Position numbers and translations under genes: made by a program. From Microbulbifer yueqingensis (lineage in GTDB: Bacteria > Pseudomonadota > Gammaproteobacteria > Pseudomonadales > Cellvibrionaceae), in NCBI RefSeq assembly GCF_900100355.1, contig NZ_FNFH01000002.1:558001-622000 (forward strand): a DNA stretch of 64,000 nt, given 5' to 3'. Under the pieces are notes generated by a model that saw only the letters and a list, made by a program, of their open reading frames with translations, did no database searches and was not told the DNA's origin. Below, piece after piece: positions 1 to 10,199 of this stretch; the stretch's first letter is position 1; every line of letters starts with the position of its first letter.

Positions 1-719
1 CGGTCCGGCCCCATCGCCACCACCCGGTCAATGGTTTCCCGCAGGGTATCCACCGTCTGGTGCGGCAACCCGTGGATCAGGTCATAGGAAATAGAACGAA
101 AGCCCCGCTCGCGGGCGGCGCAGGTAATCTGCTCCACCGCTTCCGGGGCGCAGATACGGTTGATCGCCCGCTGCACCTGAGGATTGAAGTCCTGGATGCC
201 GAGGCTCAGGCGGTTAAAGCCCAGTTCCCGCAGGGTATCCAGGGTGTCCAGGCGGAAGGTGCGCGGATCGGCCTCGACACTGTACTCGATGGTGTCGTCG
301 CGGCGCAGGTCGAAGATCTCGCCCAGCCCCTCCACCAGCCGGCGCAGGTCCGAGTCGGTGAGGAAGGTGGGCGTGCCGCCGCCAAGATGGAGCTGCACCA
401 CCGGGGCTGCGGCTACCCGGTCGCGGTACCAGCGCGCCTCTTCCAGCACCCGGTCCAGGTAGCTGGAGGCCAGCCCGTACTGGTTGGTGATGACCTTGTT
501 GCACGCGCAGAAATAGCACAGGGAGTGACAGAAAGGAATGTGCACGTACAGCGACAGGCTGTCGATTTCCCGTAATGCATCCCAGGGCCGCATGCCCTCC
601 TGCAGCGGCACGAAGCGGTCCGCGGTCGGGTAGGATGTGTAACGGGGACACGGGCCACTGTAGCGGGACAGCAGGTCAGTCGAGAGTGCAGTATCGGCGT
701 GTTGGTGGAGAGCGGTCAT
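1..719 (-). CDS. hemN: Oxygen-independent coproporphyrinogen III oxidase, 3' part cut by window edge
   Basis: Radical SAM enzyme that converts coproporphyrinogen III to protoporphyrinogen IX without oxygen, in the cytoplasm, for haem synthesis. The visible 239 residues begin at an ATG and contain YVHIPFC followed by the CX3CX2CXC cluster motif (Cys64, 68, 71, 73; sequence CHSLCYFCAC), then LHLGGGTPTFL, VEADPRT and LGIQDFNP, all typical of HemN. The family is about 460 residues, so roughly half is missing beyond base 1. It lies 82 bases downstream of ompW on the same strand and may share its Fnr/Anr-controlled transcript; hemN is a classic Fnr/Anr target. Family assignment is firm; cotranscription is inference. 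Confidence 0.95.
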   Translation of the reverse strand, partial: MTALHQHADTALSTDLLSRYSGPCPRYTSYPTADRFVPLQEGMRPWDALREIDSLSLYVHIPFCHSLCYFCACNKVITNQYGLASSYLDRVLEEARWYRDRVAAAPVVQLHLGGGTPTFLTDSDLRRLVEGLGEIFDLRRDDTIEYSVEADPRTFRLDTLDTLRELGFNRLSLGIQDFNPQVQRAINRICAPEAVEQITCAARERGFRSISYDLIHGLPHQTVDTLRETIDRVVAMGPD

Positions 720-732
720 CTTGGGTCATCCC

Positions 733-759
733 GGAGCCGGGCCGTCGGGCGCCGGCTCC
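733..759 (-). terminator. GC-rich hairpin between ompW and hemN
   Basis: An 8-bp inverted repeat (GGAGCCGG / CCGGCTCC) with an 11-base loop lies just after ompW and before hemN. There is no U-tract on the minus strand, so it may be an attenuator or RNA-stabilising hairpin rather than a full terminator. Confidence 0.35.
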
Positions 760-801
760 TCTATTGTCTGCAGTTCAGGGAAATTATCCGGATCCTGGTA
801 A

Positions 802-1485
802 TCAGAAGCGGTAGCCGAGCCCGGCCACAGTAACCAGCGGGTCCAGCTCCACGTCCGCGGCGATGGTGCCAACGCCCGGCACATGAACCTCGGCCTCGGT
901 GTCGATATCCATCCACAGGACGCTCATGTTGAGCAGCCAGCGACGGTCCTGGCCGAAGCTGAAATCTACTCCCGCCTCTACCGCGAGCCCCACGGAGTTT
1001 TCGAGTGACAGGTCGGCTTCACCCGTGGCGCCGAGCGCGGCAAAGAGTTCGTTTGCAGCACCGTCCACCTGCTCGTCGAAGAACGCCGTGTAATTCACCC
1101 CCAGGCCGAGGTAGGGCTGCAGGGGGGATCCGCCCAGGCGCGGGTACCACTGCAGCAGCAGTGTCGGCGGCAGGTGACTGGTATCGCCCAGGGCCAGCGG
1201 CTGGCCCAGCCCCTGCACCTCGATGTCATGGCTGAAAGGCGAGGCGGCCACCAGCTCCACGCCCCACTGCCCGGTCAACATATAGGTGCCGGTGAGTCCC
1301 AGGGCGGTACCGTCTTCCACATCGACAGCCGTACCCGCGAGTTCCGAGCCATCCAGGAACAGTGCGCTGGAGCCGGTGTCCGGGCTGACCGTCGCCGCGC
1401 CACTGCGCAGGATCAGCTCGCCGGGCTGGTAGGCGGTTGCGGACATTGAAACGAGTAGGCCGGCCAGGGCGGCAATTGATTTCAT
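802..1485 (-). CDS. ompW: OmpW/OprG-family outer membrane protein
   Basis: Eight-stranded outer-membrane beta-barrel of the OmpW family, thought to pass small hydrophobic molecules. The 227-residue product has a Sec signal peptide (MKSIAALAGLLVSMSATA), the family signature HLPPTLLLQWYP, the strand PYLGLGVNYTAFF and a C-terminal GYRF ending in Phe for barrel insertion. The start at 1485 is chosen because GGAG sits 6 bases upstream and the signal peptide then begins at once; in-frame starts further upstream add a non-signal stretch. A perfect Fnr/Anr box lies 118 bases upstream; OprG, its Pseudomonas relative, is Anr-controlled. A paralog sits at 13745-14476. Confidence 0.9.
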   Translation of the reverse strand: MKSIAALAGLLVSMSATAYQPGELILRSGAATVSPDTGSSALFLDGSELAGTAVDVEDGTALGLTGTYMLTGQWGVELVAASPFSHDIEVQGLGQPLALGDTSHLPPTLLLQWYPRLGGSPLQPYLGLGVNYTAFFDEQVDGAANELFAALGATGEADLSLENSVGLAVEAGVDFSFGQDRRWLLNMSVLWMDIDTEAEVHVPGVGTIAADVELDPLVTVAGLGYRF

Positions 1486-1602
1486 AGGGTTCTCCATAAC
1501 TGAATCGTGGTGCCCGCCCGCACGGGGAGACATGTTGGTATTTTTGAAAGTCTCCCCGGCGAACGGACAGGCGCAGATTAAGCGCGCCCCGGCGAGGTGC
1601 GA

Positions 1603-1616
1603 TTGATGTAAATCAA
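1603..1616. promoter_or_regulatory. Fnr/Anr box (perfect)
   Basis: TTGATGTAAATCAA matches the Fnr/Anr consensus TTGAT-N4-ATCAA at all ten specified positions. It is in the divergent region between ompW (start 1485) and the hemerythrin gene (start 1836). It most likely activates ompW, and perhaps hemN behind it, under low oxygen. Confidence 0.75.
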
Positions 1617-1645
1617 CTGGCCGGGAAACAGCCCTCTCACCGAAG

Positions 1646-1693
1646 CCGGTGCCCCCTGCGCCCGGTGCCCCCTGCGCCCGGTGCCCCCTGCGC
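1646..1693. repeat. Three tandem copies of a 16-bp unit
   Basis: CCGGTGCCCCCTGCGC occurs three times without a spacer at 1646-1661, 1662-1677 and 1678-1693, followed by a partial copy. It lies between the two Fnr/Anr boxes. It looks like a slippage-prone minisatellite; no function can be read from it. Confidence 0.85.
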
Positions 1694-1757
1694 CCGGTGA
1701 CCTCTGTACCCGGGGACGTATTGCGCGCGCTGATGCCGGCGCCGAAGCGCGAGCCAC

Positions 1758-1771
1758 TTGATGCAGGTCAA
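1758..1771. promoter_or_regulatory. Fnr/Anr-like box (one mismatch)
   Basis: TTGATGCAGGTCAA matches TTGAT-N4-ATCAA at nine of ten positions. It lies 65 bases upstream of the hemerythrin start codon, a suitable distance for activating that gene. With the perfect box at 1603 it gives one site facing each divergent gene. Confidence 0.55.
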
Positions 1772-1835
1772 GGGCCCGGCCAACCCGGGCACCAATACTG
1801 GGTCCATCGACTCGACTCCGGGGATGGAGACCGCC

Positions 1836-2408
1836 ATGCATGACCTCTACAGACAGCTCTGCCGCGACCACCGCAATATGCAGCAGCTCCTCGACGCCTT
1901 CGAGGCGTTGCTGGAAGATTTCGGCCGGCGCGAACGGGATCCGGCAACACTCGGGCTTATCCTCGATGCACTCGACTACATCAGCGTCTACCCGGACCGC
2001 TGGCACCACCCGCTGGAAGACCTGGCAATGGAGCGTTTGCGGACCAAGCCGGCCGCCAACCTGGTACCGGTAGACCGAACCATGGCGGAACACAAGGCAC
2101 TGGTCTCCGCCACGCGCCGCATGAACACCCTCTTCTACGCCATTGCCAATGACGCGGCAGTAGAGCGCAGCCAGCTGTTCGGGCCCGTGCGCGAGTACCT
2201 GCAGTTGCAGCGCCAGCATATGGAGCGGGAGAACCGCGAGATCTTTCCCCAGCTGGAGCGCTTGTTGACGGCGGCGGACTGGGCGGATATCGAGCGGCAG
2301 CTGCAGGTCCAGCGCGATCCCCTGTTCAACCCGGACCTGAGGAGAATGTACGACTCACTGCACGACTATATCGCCAACTTCCAGCAGCCCGCGTGCGCCA
2401 CTGCCTGA
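1836..2408 (+). CDS. Hemerythrin HHE domain protein
   Basis: Predicted four-helix-bundle di-iron protein of the hemerythrin/HHE family, 190 residues, cytoplasmic. Metal-ligand pattern is visible in order: a His in CRDHRNM, HxxxE in HHPLEDL, a His in AEHKALV and HxxxE in QHMERENREIFP. Start at 1836 is supported by GGAG 6 bases upstream; longer in-frame starts run through non-conserved sequence. Members bind O2 or NO or act in iron and redox homeostasis. The upstream Fnr/Anr-like box and the neighbouring ompW and hemN suggest induction at low oxygen (inference). A STAS-like gene follows after 50 bases. Confidence 0.88.
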   Translation: MHDLYRQLCRDHRNMQQLLDAFEALLEDFGRRERDPATLGLILDALDYISVYPDRWHHPLEDLAMERLRTKPAANLVPVDRTMAEHKALVSATRRMNTLFYAIANDAAVERSQLFGPVREYLQLQRQHMERENREIFPQLERLLTAADWADIERQLQVQRDPLFNPDLRRMYDSLHDYIANFQQPACATA

Positions 2409-2458
2409 CGGCACCGGGCATCGGGAGCGGTAATCGCAAGAACGACAAGGAGAGCAAG

Positions 2459-2881
2459 ATGACCAAAGTGAAGCGCCATGGCCTGTCCATTGGAATCGAA
2501 CGCGTCGGTTCTGAATTTTTCCTGTACCTGCAGGTGACGGGCAAGCTTACCCACGATGATTATGAAATCATCACGCCCCTGCTCGAGAGTGCCCTCGGTG
2601 CCGTCGCCCACCCCCGGGTCAAGGCACTGGTGGACATTACCGACCTCGAGGGATGGGAACTGCGGGCGGCCTGGGATGACCTCAAACTGGGGCTGCGCCA
2701 CGGCAAGCAATTCTCCCGCGTGGCCGTGCTCGGGGATGAAAAGTGGCAGGCACTGGCGACGCGGGTGGGCAACTGGTTCACCGCGGCCGAACTACAGTAC
2801 TTCGAGTCCCGCGGGGAGGCGCTGGAGTGGCTCGCAGAAAGCGAGGAGACTTCTGCGGTAGAGGACCGGGCCGGCGCCTGA
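2459..2881 (+). CDS. SpoIIAA-like STAS/SEC14-type protein
   Basis: 140-residue cytoplasmic protein of the SpoIIAA-like (PF11964-type) family, whose biochemical role is unknown. Recognised from the pattern GKLTHDDYE, then VKALVDITDLEGWELRA with an acidic loop, the DDLKLGLRH segment, and a C-terminal FTAAELQYF and EALEWL. A strong ribosome site (AAGGAGA) precedes the ATG at 2459. It lies 50 bases after the hemerythrin gene on the same strand and is probably cotranscribed with it. Family confident, function unknown. Confidence 0.85.
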   Translation: MTKVKRHGLSIGIERVGSEFFLYLQVTGKLTHDDYEIITPLLESALGAVAHPRVKALVDITDLEGWELRAAWDDLKLGLRHGKQFSRVAVLGDEKWQALATRVGNWFTAAELQYFESRGEALEWLAESEETSAVEDRAGA

Positions 2882-2899
2882 GCCCGGCCCTGAAGGAGG

Positions 2900-3799
2900 T
2901 TAATCGCCGGCGGGGCGGCGGAACAGGTTCTGGATGCTGGAGAAATCCAGTACCCGGTGCTCCGGGTCCGCGCCATACAGCTGGTACAGGTTCCTGGCCA
3001 GGGCACCGAGTGGCGTGGACGAGGCGCTGCCCGCGGCGGTGTCCATCGCCAGCCCCAGGTCCTTCAGCATCAGCTGCACGGAAAACCCGCCCTCGTATTC
3101 GCGCGAGGCCGGCCCCCCCTCCATTACGCCCGGATAGGGATTGTACTTCTCCAGCGACCAGTTGCCGCCTGAACTGGCGCGCATGATCTCGGACAACACC
3201 TTCGGGTCCAGCCCGTTATCCACCCCCATCTGCAGGGCCTCGGCGGTGCCGATCATGTGGATCGCCAGCAGCATGTTGTTGCAGATTTTCGCCACCTGGC
3301 CGGAACCGGCCGGCCCGGCGTGGAAGACATTGGCGCCCATCGCCTCCAGTAGCGGTCGTGCCGCTTCCACCGCCGCCTTCTCGCCGCCACACATGAATGA
3401 CAGCGTGCCCGCCCCGGCCGCGGCGGTGCCGCCGGAGACGGGCGCGTCGATGGCCTGAAGCCCGCGCTCATTGGCGGCAGCCACCAGCTGGCGCGCATCA
3501 TTCGCTGCGATGGTGGAACAGTCCACCACCAGCGTGCCGTCGTCCACTGCCTGCAGCAGCCCGCGGGCGCCCAGGTACACGCCCTTGACCACGTCACCGG
3601 TGGTGAGCATGGAAACCACCGCATCGACTCCGGCAACAGCCTCCTGCGCACTGGCCGCACGCCGGCAGCCCTGCGCTTCCGCCTGCGCCAGGGCCTCTTC
3701 CGACAGATCGAACGCGGTCACAGTAAATCCCGCCCTGACCAGGTTCGCGGCCATGGGTCCGCCCATGTGGCCGAGACCGATAAACGCTACTTTCTGCAT
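2900..3799 (-). CDS. mmsB: 3-hydroxyisobutyrate dehydrogenase
   Basis: NAD-dependent oxidation of 3-hydroxyisobutyrate to methylmalonate semialdehyde in valine breakdown. The 299 residues show the N-terminal Rossmann motif GLGHMGGPMAANL, the substrate-binding DAPVSGGTAAAGAGTLSF and the catalytic-lysine segment GQVAKICNN, the three hallmarks of the beta-hydroxyacid dehydrogenase family. The preceding gene on the same strand, 88 bases upstream, encodes the hydrolase for the previous pathway step. Its leader (about 3810-3855) is unusually A-rich on the coding strand. Confidence 0.95.
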   Translation of the reverse strand: MQKVAFIGLGHMGGPMAANLVRAGFTVTAFDLSEEALAQAEAQGCRRAASAQEAVAGVDAVVSMLTTGDVVKGVYLGARGLLQAVDDGTLVVDCSTIAANDARQLVAAANERGLQAIDAPVSGGTAAAGAGTLSFMCGGEKAAVEAARPLLEAMGANVFHAGPAGSGQVAKICNNMLLAIHMIGTAEALQMGVDNGLDPKVLSEIMRASSGGNWSLEKYNPYPGVMEGGPASREYEGGFSVQLMLKDLGLAMDTAAGSASSTPLGALARNLYQLYGADPEHRVLDFSSIQNLFRRPAGD

Positions 3800-3887
3800 C
3801 TCCAGTTTCCCTTTTGTTATGTTTTTTTATTCTGTTTTTCTACACACTCTTTTTGTCCCTGCGACCGTCCGTGAGCGTCGCCGGCCT

Positions 3888-5015
3888 TCACAGGTCCCGC
3901 AGGGGGTGCTGTGGCCAGGGGTCGCGGAAGCAGCAAAACGCCTCGCCCACGGGCACCTCTTCCAGCTGTGGCGGCTGCCAGGCCGGGTTGCGATCCTTGT
4001 CCACCAGCAGCGCGCGCACGCCCTCCCGGAAGTGGCCGCTGTTGCAGAGATTGACCGCCAGCGCCAGTTCCATCCGGAACACGTCCGCCAGCGACAGGTG
4101 GCGGGCGCGGTGCAACTGCTCCCACACGATCCACGGCGTCATCGGCGAGCCGGCGGCCAGTGTCCTCGCCGCTTTCTGCAGCCAGGCATCATCCCCGTCA
4201 TACCCGGTGATGGAGTGGTACACCTCCGGCAGGGAAGCGTAATCGGTCAGCTGCTGGATGATGTCATAGTGCTCGCGCAGGGAAGAGGAAGGCTGGTCCC
4301 CGGGGGGAAGCTGCAGCGCCTTGAGGCAGTCGCTCACCAGCTGGTGGGTGCTCTCGCCCGCACCGAAGAAATCCAGTCCGGCCACGGCCTCCAGCGCCCG
4401 CTGCCGGTCCCCGTCTGCGAGCATGCGGTCGGCCATGCCGGCAAAGAGCGCGTCGCTACCGCCGAACTGGGCCCCTGTGAGCCCCAGGAACAGTCCCAGG
4501 CGGCCGGGCATACGATTCAGGAACCAGCTGCTGCCCACATCCGGGAACAGGCCGATGGTCACTTCCGGCATGGCCATGCGGGTTGAGGGCGTCACCACAC
4601 GGTGGCTGGCGCCAGCCATGATGCCGATTCCCCCACCCATGACATATCCCCCGCCCCAGACCACGATGGGCTTCTCATAGGTGTGTATGCGGTGATCCAG
4701 GCGGTATTCGCGCGCGAAGAAGTCGGTGGTGTAGGTGGTCCTGGCTTCGCCCGCCGCGGCCTCCGCATAGCTGGCGGACTCGCGGTAGAGGGCCACCACG
4801 TCGCCGCCGGCACAGAAGGCCTTGTCGCCGCTGCCGTCGATCCAGACACAGGCCACGCTGTCGTCCTGCGCCCACTGCTCCAGCTGCGCCGACAGCAGGT
4901 CGATCATCTCCAGGTTCAGGGCGTTGAGCGCCCGCGGCAGGTTGAGGGTCGCCTGTGCCAGGGCACCGTGGCGGCGAAAGGTGACCGGTGACTCGCTGTT
5001 GGCTTCTCGATCCAT
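3888..5015 (-). CDS. 3-hydroxyisobutyryl-CoA hydrolase (crotonase family)
   Basis: Releases 3-hydroxyisobutyrate from its CoA ester in valine catabolism, supplying substrate to the MmsB encoded directly downstream. 375 residues; enoyl-CoA hydratase/isomerase fold with CAGGDVVALY near residue 67, the oxyanion-hole region GGGYVMGGGIGIM and PEVTIGLFPDVGSSWFLN, which distinguishes the hydrolase branch from ordinary crotonases. Length fits the HIBCH branch. Other valine-pathway genes (mmsA, acyl-CoA dehydrogenase) are not in the window. Upstream 5016-5217 separates it from the divergent ettA. Confidence 0.92.
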   Translation of the reverse strand: MDREANSESPVTFRRHGALAQATLNLPRALNALNLEMIDLLSAQLEQWAQDDSVACVWIDGSGDKAFCAGGDVVALYRESASYAEAAAGEARTTYTTDFFAREYRLDHRIHTYEKPIVVWGGGYVMGGGIGIMAGASHRVVTPSTRMAMPEVTIGLFPDVGSSWFLNRMPGRLGLFLGLTGAQFGGSDALFAGMADRMLADGDRQRALEAVAGLDFFGAGESTHQLVSDCLKALQLPPGDQPSSSLREHYDIIQQLTDYASLPEVYHSITGYDGDDAWLQKAARTLAAGSPMTPWIVWEQLHRARHLSLADVFRMELALAVNLCNSGHFREGVRALLVDKDRNPAWQPPQLEEVPVGEAFCCFRDPWPQHPLRDL

Positions 5016-5217
5016 CTGTAAAGCTCTCGGCTGTTTCTCTGGTTGCTGACAGTTGTCTTTTTATAGTCGCCGCAGTTAAACACAGAATGGCCGGGGGGTC
5101 AGCCACAGCGCCTTCTGCCCGCCTCGTGTTGCGCGCGGTTGCACTTTTTACGCAACCTGCTAAGTTGCGCGCAATTTCTGACCGATCCTGCAACTCTTTA
5201 CGGGAAGCCCTCAATCA

Positions 5218-6882
<1,665 letters not shown>

Positions 6883-6900
6883 TCCGCAGGTCCTGTAACG

Positions 6901-6930
6901 AAAAAGGCGGCCCGGGTGGCCGCCTTTTTT
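6901..6930. terminator. Bidirectional intrinsic terminator
   Basis: A 12-bp stem with A5 on one side and T6 on the other (AAAAAGGCGGCC, 5-base loop, GGCCGCCTTTTTT). It lies between the convergent ettA and methyltransferase genes and would work for both strands. Confidence 0.93.
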
Positions 6931-6954
6931 GTGCGGTCCCGGCGCGCCCCTGCT

Positions 6955-8175
6955 TCAGCGGGTCGCCCGGATCAGGATATTGCGCGGTGTGATTTCACGC
7001 GTGCAGAATTCCCCTATCTCCACCCGCGCGCCCTGCTCTTCCAGGTAGAGCGCGCGATCCAGCACCAGCCACAGTTCCAGCGGCCGCCGGAAAACGTGGG
7101 CGACCAGCTCCATGCGCCGGACGCGGTGCCGCCGCTGCGCGCCCCGCTCGAGCCACGCTGCCTCATCGATTTTCCCCGGCAGCGCCAGCTGCTTCCGCTC
7201 CGCCGCCCAGCGGGCGAAGGTCTCGAAGCCTGCATTCAGCAGGCTCTTGCGTATATTGGGTACCGGCAGGTACTCGTCCACCCCGCGCACTTCCCGCTGC
7301 AGCTCGTCGAATGCCATCCGCCAGTGCAGCTCGCAATGGCGCAGCCGGCGAACGCCGGCGCCGGCGGTGACCGTTTCCTGTAACGGCAGGTGCAGGTCGT
7401 CGCGGGAGAGCTTTACCTGCCCGTTACGGGCAGTTTCCGAGAGCGGCGCGAACTCGTCGCCGCGCAGCAGGTGGTAACAGCAGGGGGACAGGCTCAGGGA
7501 GTGCCCGCCATCGGTACTCCAGTGACGCATCAGCGTCGTGTGCAGGTCGCCGCAGGCGTGCAGCGCCACCGCGTCGTGGCCGCTCACCCGGGCTGCCGCT
7601 TCCGGCGCAAAGGCATCGCAGTGCACGAACTCCATCGGCATTCCGCTGCGCCGGGCCAACCGGGCCCCTTCGGCGCAAAGCCGCTCCTGCCATTCCAGGC
7701 TGGTGACGTTGCGACCGTCACAGGCGGCCAGTACCCGCCCCAGGTGGCCCTTGCCGGCGCACCACTCCAGTAGCGGGGCATCGCTGGTGGGAACGCGCGC
7801 GGCAAACGCCAGGATCTGCTGCCACTTGCGCCCCGGCACACCGTGGTCCAGGCGCGGCGGCGAGTGCAGCTCACGGGACTCGAGCAGGGGCAGGCGGGTA
7901 AGCTCAGACAGTTGGCGGGCGGGCAGCCAGGGGGACAGCCACTCACCCGCAGCCTCCATATCCGTCTCCAGTGACGCCAGCTCTTCATCGGTCAGCGCAT
8001 CCAGGGCCCGGCAGAGTTCCGGCTGGCTGTCACGCCAATACCACTGGCGGTGGTGAAAGGGCCTGAACTGCCACCACCGGGCACTTTCAGCCAGCAACCG
8101 GTCCAGCCCCGCAAACCACTGCCGCAGGCTGCCGGGCTTAGCGCCAGGGATTTCGCGTCCGATATCAGCGGCCAT
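6955..8175 (-). CDS. SAM-dependent methyltransferase (METTL25/Methyltransf_32-like)
   Basis: 406-residue cytoplasmic protein with a class I SAM-binding motif in LLEWCAGKGHLGRVLA, an acidic residue for the ribose in SLEWQERL, HACGDLHTTLMRHW and SPCCYHLLRGDEF. The CCYH signature is characteristic of the eukaryotic METTL25/bacterial Methyltransf_32 group. The substrate is not known. The N-terminal 130 residues are Trp-rich and family-specific. It converges on ettA across the shared terminator and follows a diguanylate cyclase gene encoded further upstream on the same strand (81 bases downstream of it in transcription order is 8256). Family likely, function open. Confidence 0.8.
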   Translation of the reverse strand: MAADIGREIPGAKPGSLRQWFAGLDRLLAESARWWQFRPFHHRQWYWRDSQPELCRALDALTDEELASLETDMEAAGEWLSPWLPARQLSELTRLPLLESRELHSPPRLDHGVPGRKWQQILAFAARVPTSDAPLLEWCAGKGHLGRVLAACDGRNVTSLEWQERLCAEGARLARRSGMPMEFVHCDAFAPEAAARVSGHDAVALHACGDLHTTLMRHWSTDGGHSLSLSPCCYHLLRGDEFAPLSETARNGQVKLSRDDLHLPLQETVTAGAGVRRLRHCELHWRMAFDELQREVRGVDEYLPVPNIRKSLLNAGFETFARWAAERKQLALPGKIDEAAWLERGAQRRHRVRRMELVAHVFRRPLELWLVLDRALYLEEQGARVEIGEFCTREITPRNILIRATR

Positions 8176-8256
8176 TGGCAGCCCCGCCCCGATTCCTGCT
8201 CAAAGTGAGCCGGCATTTTACCGGGACTACTGGAGGTACCAAAGCCCCCTGGGGGA

Positions 8257-9942
8257 TCAGGAGAGCCCGAGGGCCTCTGCGCCAGCAAGACTCATTTGCA
8301 CCCGGTCGCGCCCCTGTTGCTTGGCCCGATAGAGGGCGCGGTCCGCGGCGTCAAACAACTGCATGGCCGAATCGAAGTTGTGGCCATCGTAAGTCGCCAC
8401 CCCGATGCTGATGGTCATAGGGAGGTCAAACAGGCCCAGCTCCTTCACTTTTTGCAGCAGCCGTCCTGCCAGTACCTCCGCCTGCGCGGCGTTCGTCTGC
8501 GGCAGCAGGACCGCGAATTCCTCACCGCCATAACGGCAGGCGACCACCGGCCGGCGGGTCTGCTGCAGGATCAGTTGGCCGACCGCACGGATTGCCTCAT
8601 CCCCCCGGGCGTGGCCATAACGGTCGTTGATTGCCTTGAAGTGGTCCAGGTCCATGAACAGCAGCGACAGCGGGGAACCGGAGCGATTCACCTGGCTGAA
8701 CTCGCGCGGCAGGCGCTGCTCGAAGAAGCGCCGGTTACACAGTCCCGACAGTTCGTCGGTAAAGCCCCGCCGGCGTATTTCCCGCACCCTTGCTCCCAGC
8801 GCCAGTGACAGCAACACCATCTCGATCAGGGCGGCCACCTGGAAAGCGTTGTGGGTATAGGGATTGTGTGGCAGCCAGCCAAATGTTTTCAGCACATACA
8901 CGATGATGCTGGCGAGGAAAGTGGCCCAGCCGACCATGAAGTAGCGCGCCGGGATTGATCCGCGCCAGAGGCTGACAGCCCCCAGGATCAGCATCAGCAC
9001 ACTGGCCAGCAGCGCCTGGACGGTGAGTGTGGTGACCATCAGGCGGTAGCCGACGAAAGGTGCAATCACTGTCAGGGCGATGGTCAGGTACAGCAGCAGG
9101 CCTGCCACCCGGTCCACCCGCGGTGCCAGCTGGCGGCCAGAGCAGATAGTCCGGGCAAACTGGATGCCGAAGATAATGCTCAGGCCCAGCAGCACAAGCA
9201 GGCTTTCATTGGCGAGCCAGGGGTTATCCGGCCATACGAACTGGAAAGAGACCCCGTTGAGGGCGCCAAAGTAAAGGCTGTAACTTAGGGCGTAGCCCAT
9301 GTAGAAACCGTAAGCCCGGTCCCGGACCGCCAGGAACAGCAAGAGGTTGTAAATCACCAGCACCAGGAAGCCACCGTAATAGACTCCCAGCAGGAACTGC
9401 TCCAGCGTCAGGTGCGAAATCAGCGAAACCTCGCTGCTGACGGAAAGGCCGATGTTCATGGCCCCCTGGGTGGCAAAACGCATGTAGTAGGTGCGCTCGC
9501 TGGCCGGGGGGAGGGTCACAGGGAACACGAATTCGCGCAGGGCCAGCGGGCGGGAGGAAAACGGCCGGCGATCCCCCGTCGCGACATGCCGCCAGCCGCC
9601 ACCTTCCCGGGGCTCCCAGAACTCCAGGAAATCGATCAGCGGGTAGTCCTGTCGGATAAGGAGCGGCAGCGCCTGGCCGGAGGGATTGCGCAGGGTGAAG
9701 GCGACCCAGTAGGTCGAGGACGTGTAGCCAAAGTTGGCGGATTTTTCGTTCCAGGGCCGGAGTCCCTCGGCGGCATGGCGCAGCTCATCGAAGGTGAGCG
9801 AGCCATCGCGGTCTTCCAGCAGGCGCAGGTGTGGTGCCAGGGACACGGACTGCTGGCCCGGAGCCACTGTCAGCGGCTCTGCCTGCCCATCCAGTGCCAG
9901 GCAGAACAGAAATATTCCCCACAATATCCCGGCGACTCGCAT
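8257..9942 (-). CDS. Membrane diguanylate cyclase, 7TMR-DISM sensor plus GGDEF
   Basis: Makes cyclic-di-GMP in response to an extracytoplasmic signal. 561 residues: Sec signal peptide, periplasmic 7TMR-DISMED2-type beta domain (about 30-165), seven-helix 7TMR-DISM membrane region (about 185-385), and a C-terminal GGDEF domain (about 395-550). The active loop reads YGGEEF, a functional variant, and the metal-binding Asp in MDLDHFK is present. The autoinhibitory RxxD site, expected just before the loop, reads RRPV, so product inhibition may be lost. The ligand is unknown; 7TMR-DISM proteins often sense carbohydrates. Confidence 0.93.
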   Translation of the reverse strand: MRVAGILWGIFLFCLALDGQAEPLTVAPGQQSVSLAPHLRLLEDRDGSLTFDELRHAAEGLRPWNEKSANFGYTSSTYWVAFTLRNPSGQALPLLIRQDYPLIDFLEFWEPREGGGWRHVATGDRRPFSSRPLALREFVFPVTLPPASERTYYMRFATQGAMNIGLSVSSEVSLISHLTLEQFLLGVYYGGFLVLVIYNLLLFLAVRDRAYGFYMGYALSYSLYFGALNGVSFQFVWPDNPWLANESLLVLLGLSIIFGIQFARTICSGRQLAPRVDRVAGLLLYLTIALTVIAPFVGYRLMVTTLTVQALLASVLMLILGAVSLWRGSIPARYFMVGWATFLASIIVYVLKTFGWLPHNPYTHNAFQVAALIEMVLLSLALGARVREIRRRGFTDELSGLCNRRFFEQRLPREFSQVNRSGSPLSLLFMDLDHFKAINDRYGHARGDEAIRAVGQLILQQTRRPVVACRYGGEEFAVLLPQTNAAQAEVLAGRLLQKVKELGLFDLPMTISIGVATYDGHNFDSAMQLFDAADRALYRAKQQGRDRVQMSLAGAEALGLS

Positions 9943-10199
9943 CGCACTTTCCCGTTATTATTTTCTTCAGCCAGCGCCGGTAGCCCGGCATGAGCACGAG
10001 GCGCCCGTGTCGCAGGCCGCATGTCACGTCAAGACTGTGATCATATTCGAATTTCCGGCCCAGACAAATTACATCTGCCTACAGCCGAATGACATTGGCA
10101 CCAATGCACGGAATGACAGGCAGCCTTACCGGCTCGCAGCAGGTGGCCAGCTTTCAGGCTATCTGGCGCTACCGGGCAGACTACCGCAGGACTCCCCTT

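Noticed and set aside
1646-1693. CRISPR-like array
   Set aside because: The 16-bp units are directly adjacent without spacers.
1578-2219. Minus-strand frame opposite the hemerythrin gene
   Set aside because: It has no family features and runs through the Fnr/Anr boxes and tandem repeats; the plus-strand hemerythrin shows full metal-ligand motifs.
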